Positions 6,966-7,665 of a stretch of DNA of 7,665 nucleotides are shown in pieces. A program made the translations under genes and the position numbers. Every line of letters begins with the position of its first letter. Within the stretch, counting starts at the first letter, position 1. Source of the DNA: Deltaproteobacteria bacterium (GTDB lineage: Bacteria > Myxococcota_A > Polyangia > HGW-17); NCBI GenBank assembly GCA_003249585.1, contig QKIM01000560.1, forward strand, positions 1 through 7,665. The letters are read 5' to 3'. The notes beneath the pieces were generated by a model. That model worked only from the letters and a program-made list of their open reading frames with translations. It had not been told where the DNA came from and searched no databases.

Positions 6966-6988
6966 GGTCGTGACACTTCGTGGCGACC
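6966..6988. promoter_or_regulatory. Inverted repeat at the guaA transcription start
   Basis: GGTCG (6966-6970) pairs with CGACC (6984-6988). An inner CAC/GTG pair (6974-6976 with 6980-6982) could extend the stem. Its edge touches the guaA -10 box and it spans the expected start point, so it could be a repressor operator or a 5'-leader hairpin. The arms are short, so chance is possible. Confidence 0.25.
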
Positions 6989-7016
6989 TTATAACAGGTT
7001 GCCCCGGGGGCATCAA
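6988..7016 (-). promoter_or_regulatory. Sigma70-type promoter of guaA and the exporter operon
   Basis: On the minus strand TTGATG (plus CATCAA at 7011-7016) and TATAAG (plus CTTATA at 6988-6993) are separated by exactly 17 bases. They match the consensus hexamers at 4 of 6 and 5 of 6 positions. Transcription would start near 6981, giving a leader of about 55 bases ahead of guaA. No other promoter is visible before the exporter or the unknown gene, so this probably drives all three. Confidence 0.7.
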
Positions 7017-7052
7017 CAGCCATCCGTCTCGCCGTGAAGGAAAAGCCCCCTT

Positions 7053-7075
7053 GAGGGCACCCGCTGGTGCACCTC
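7053..7075. other. 9-bp stem-loop in the divergent control region
   Basis: GAGGGCACC (7053-7061) pairs with GGTGC-A-CCTC (7066-7075) around a CGCT loop, with a single bulged A at 7071. A competing short stem, GCCC (7045-7048) with GGGC (7055-7058), shares one arm. The plus side is followed by GGAATTTT, which is too weak for a confident terminator. It lies 37 bases upstream of the guaA -35 and 43 bases upstream of the plus-strand start codon, so an operator, a leader hairpin or a barrier between divergent promoters are all possible. Confidence 0.45.
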
Positions 7076-7101
7076 GGAATTTTGCGAAAAAAGACATTCG
7101 A

Positions 7102-7107
7102 TATTAA
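7102..7107 (+). promoter_or_regulatory. Weak -10-like element before the SpoIID-like gene
   Basis: TATTAA lies 11 bases before the ATG at 7119 in a short AT-rich stretch. No good -35 is found at 16-18 bases. If used, the transcript would be nearly leaderless, which would fit the absence of a Shine-Dalgarno site. Confidence 0.25.
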
Positions 7108-7118
7108 AAACATACCTT

Positions 7119-7665
7119 ATGAAAACCATCACCCTTCTCTCCCTCTGTTTGATGCTCCTGGCCCAGCGGGCCGCCGCCGAACAGGACCCCATCCTCAAGT
7201 CCATGTATTCCAAACGCTTCTCTTTGGGAAGTGACGGCATTCCCCAGGTGCGGGTCGGCATTCACACGGGACTCTCCACGGTCCGCATCTACGCCCCCAC
7301 GGGGCTCACCGTCAGCCACGGAGGCGCCGCAGGGATGACCGTGGCGGGGCCTGCGACCTACGACGTCACCGCCCGGGCGACCAGGCCCGCCCGTGTGCGC
7401 TACTGGGTCTCACTCAAGAGTGTCCCCGTCGCCAGAGCGGAGCGCTACGCGGCGGCCCGCAGGGAGTTTGCCCGGGCGAAGATCGCCACCACGGTCATCG
7501 AGCAGGGGTTTCTCATTTCCCTGCGGGGCAAGGTGCTGGATACCCGGCGATACCTCTTCTCCGTGGGGCCCTTCTCCACCATCGGCAAGGCCCGCGCCCG
7601 ACTTCTCAAGGAGGCCAGGCAACGCCAGGGGGTCTTCATCCACACCCAGCTCGTCGCGCTTCCTA
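7119..7665 (+). CDS. Secreted SpoIID/LytB-like protein, N-terminal part
   Basis: The frame is open from the ATG at 7119 to the right edge, giving 182 codons with no stop, so the gene is truncated by the window. Residues 1-20 are a clear signal peptide (MKTITLLSLCLMLLAQRAAA) with an Ala-Ala-Ala cleavage site, so the protein is exported. Residues 41-69 (IPQVRVGIHTGLSTVRIYAP, then GLTVSHGG) resemble the N-terminal segment of SpoIID/LytB-domain proteins, which act on peptidoglycan. Residues 94-180 look like a SPOR-type repeat: YWVSLKSVP, a helix rich in Ala and Arg, then YLFSVGPFSTIGKARARL. SPOR domains bind peptidoglycan strands lacking stem peptides. The catalytic SpoIID portion would lie outside the window, so the family call is a moderate inference. 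There is no visible Shine-Dalgarno site. The gene is divergent from guaA. Confidence 0.72.
   Translation, partial: MKTITLLSLCLMLLAQRAAAEQDPILKSMYSKRFSLGSDGIPQVRVGIHTGLSTVRIYAPTGLTVSHGGAAGMTVAGPATYDVTARATRPARVRYWVSLKSVPVARAERYAAARREFARAKIATTVIEQGFLISLRGKVLDTRRYLFSVGPFSTIGKARARLLKEARQRQGVFIHTQLVALP

Noticed and set aside
5366..6973. A 535-codon open frame antisense to guaA
   Set aside because: guaA is certain on the other strand with every catalytic motif. The antisense product has shadow-type composition and no start site.
6926..6976. Upstream in-frame start for guaA adding 17 residues
   Set aside because: The extension lies ahead of the AAAAGGAGG site, almost reaches the predicted transcription start, and family members begin near the VIDFGGQY motif.
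7053..7090. Intrinsic terminator at the 9-bp stem-loop
   Set aside because: No T-run of useful length follows on either strand (GGAATTTTGC on plus, AAGGGGGC on minus), and the site lies between two divergent genes where no transcript needs to end.

Overview
The window looks like chromosomal DNA from a high-G+C Gram-negative bacterium. It encodes a probable outer-membrane beta-barrel, an inner-membrane RND/MMPL exporter and a secreted protein with SpoIID-like and SPOR-like character. Gene packing is tight, Shine-Dalgarno sites are mostly canonical, and there are no mobile elements, RNA genes or CRISPR repeats. A deltaproteobacterial-type lineage would fit, but I cannot name a taxon from sequence alone.

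Layout, left to right. (1) At 70-573 (+) is a small unrecognised membrane-associated protein rich in Trp, Tyr and Cys. Its frame stays open to the left edge, so it may begin outside the window. (2) Its stop lies 5 bases from the stop of a convergent gene, 579-1187 (-), a secreted protein with a proline-rich N-terminus and a likely eight-stranded outer-membrane barrel. (3) A 72-base, strikingly AT-rich gap (1188-1259) precedes that barrel gene and probably holds its promoter. (4) A tightly coupled three-gene unit on the minus strand runs guaA (6925-5096), an MMPL exporter (5096-2634) and a soluble protein of unknown function (2630-1260). The guaA/exporter junction is a one-base TAATG overlap and the exporter/unknown junction is a 3-base gap, so the genes are almost certainly co-transcribed and probably translationally coupled. 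(5) A 193-base divergent control region (6926-7118) carries a good sigma70-type promoter for guaA, an inverted repeat at its start point and a 9-bp stem-loop. (6) From 7119 (+) to the right edge is the N-terminal part of a secreted SpoIID/LytB-like protein with a SPOR-like segment.

How the genes may work together: GuaA makes GMP from XMP and is a housekeeping enzyme. The exporter, its coupled soluble partner and the downstream barrel protein suggest an envelope or lipid-transport module placed under guaA expression; this is inference from gene order. The most notable points are that GuaA is the long form with a dimerisation domain resembling the eukaryotic enzyme, that a purine biosynthesis gene is coupled to an RND exporter with no guaB beside it, and that the exporter has an unrecognised cytosolic partner. 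I found no clearly new defence or mobile system.
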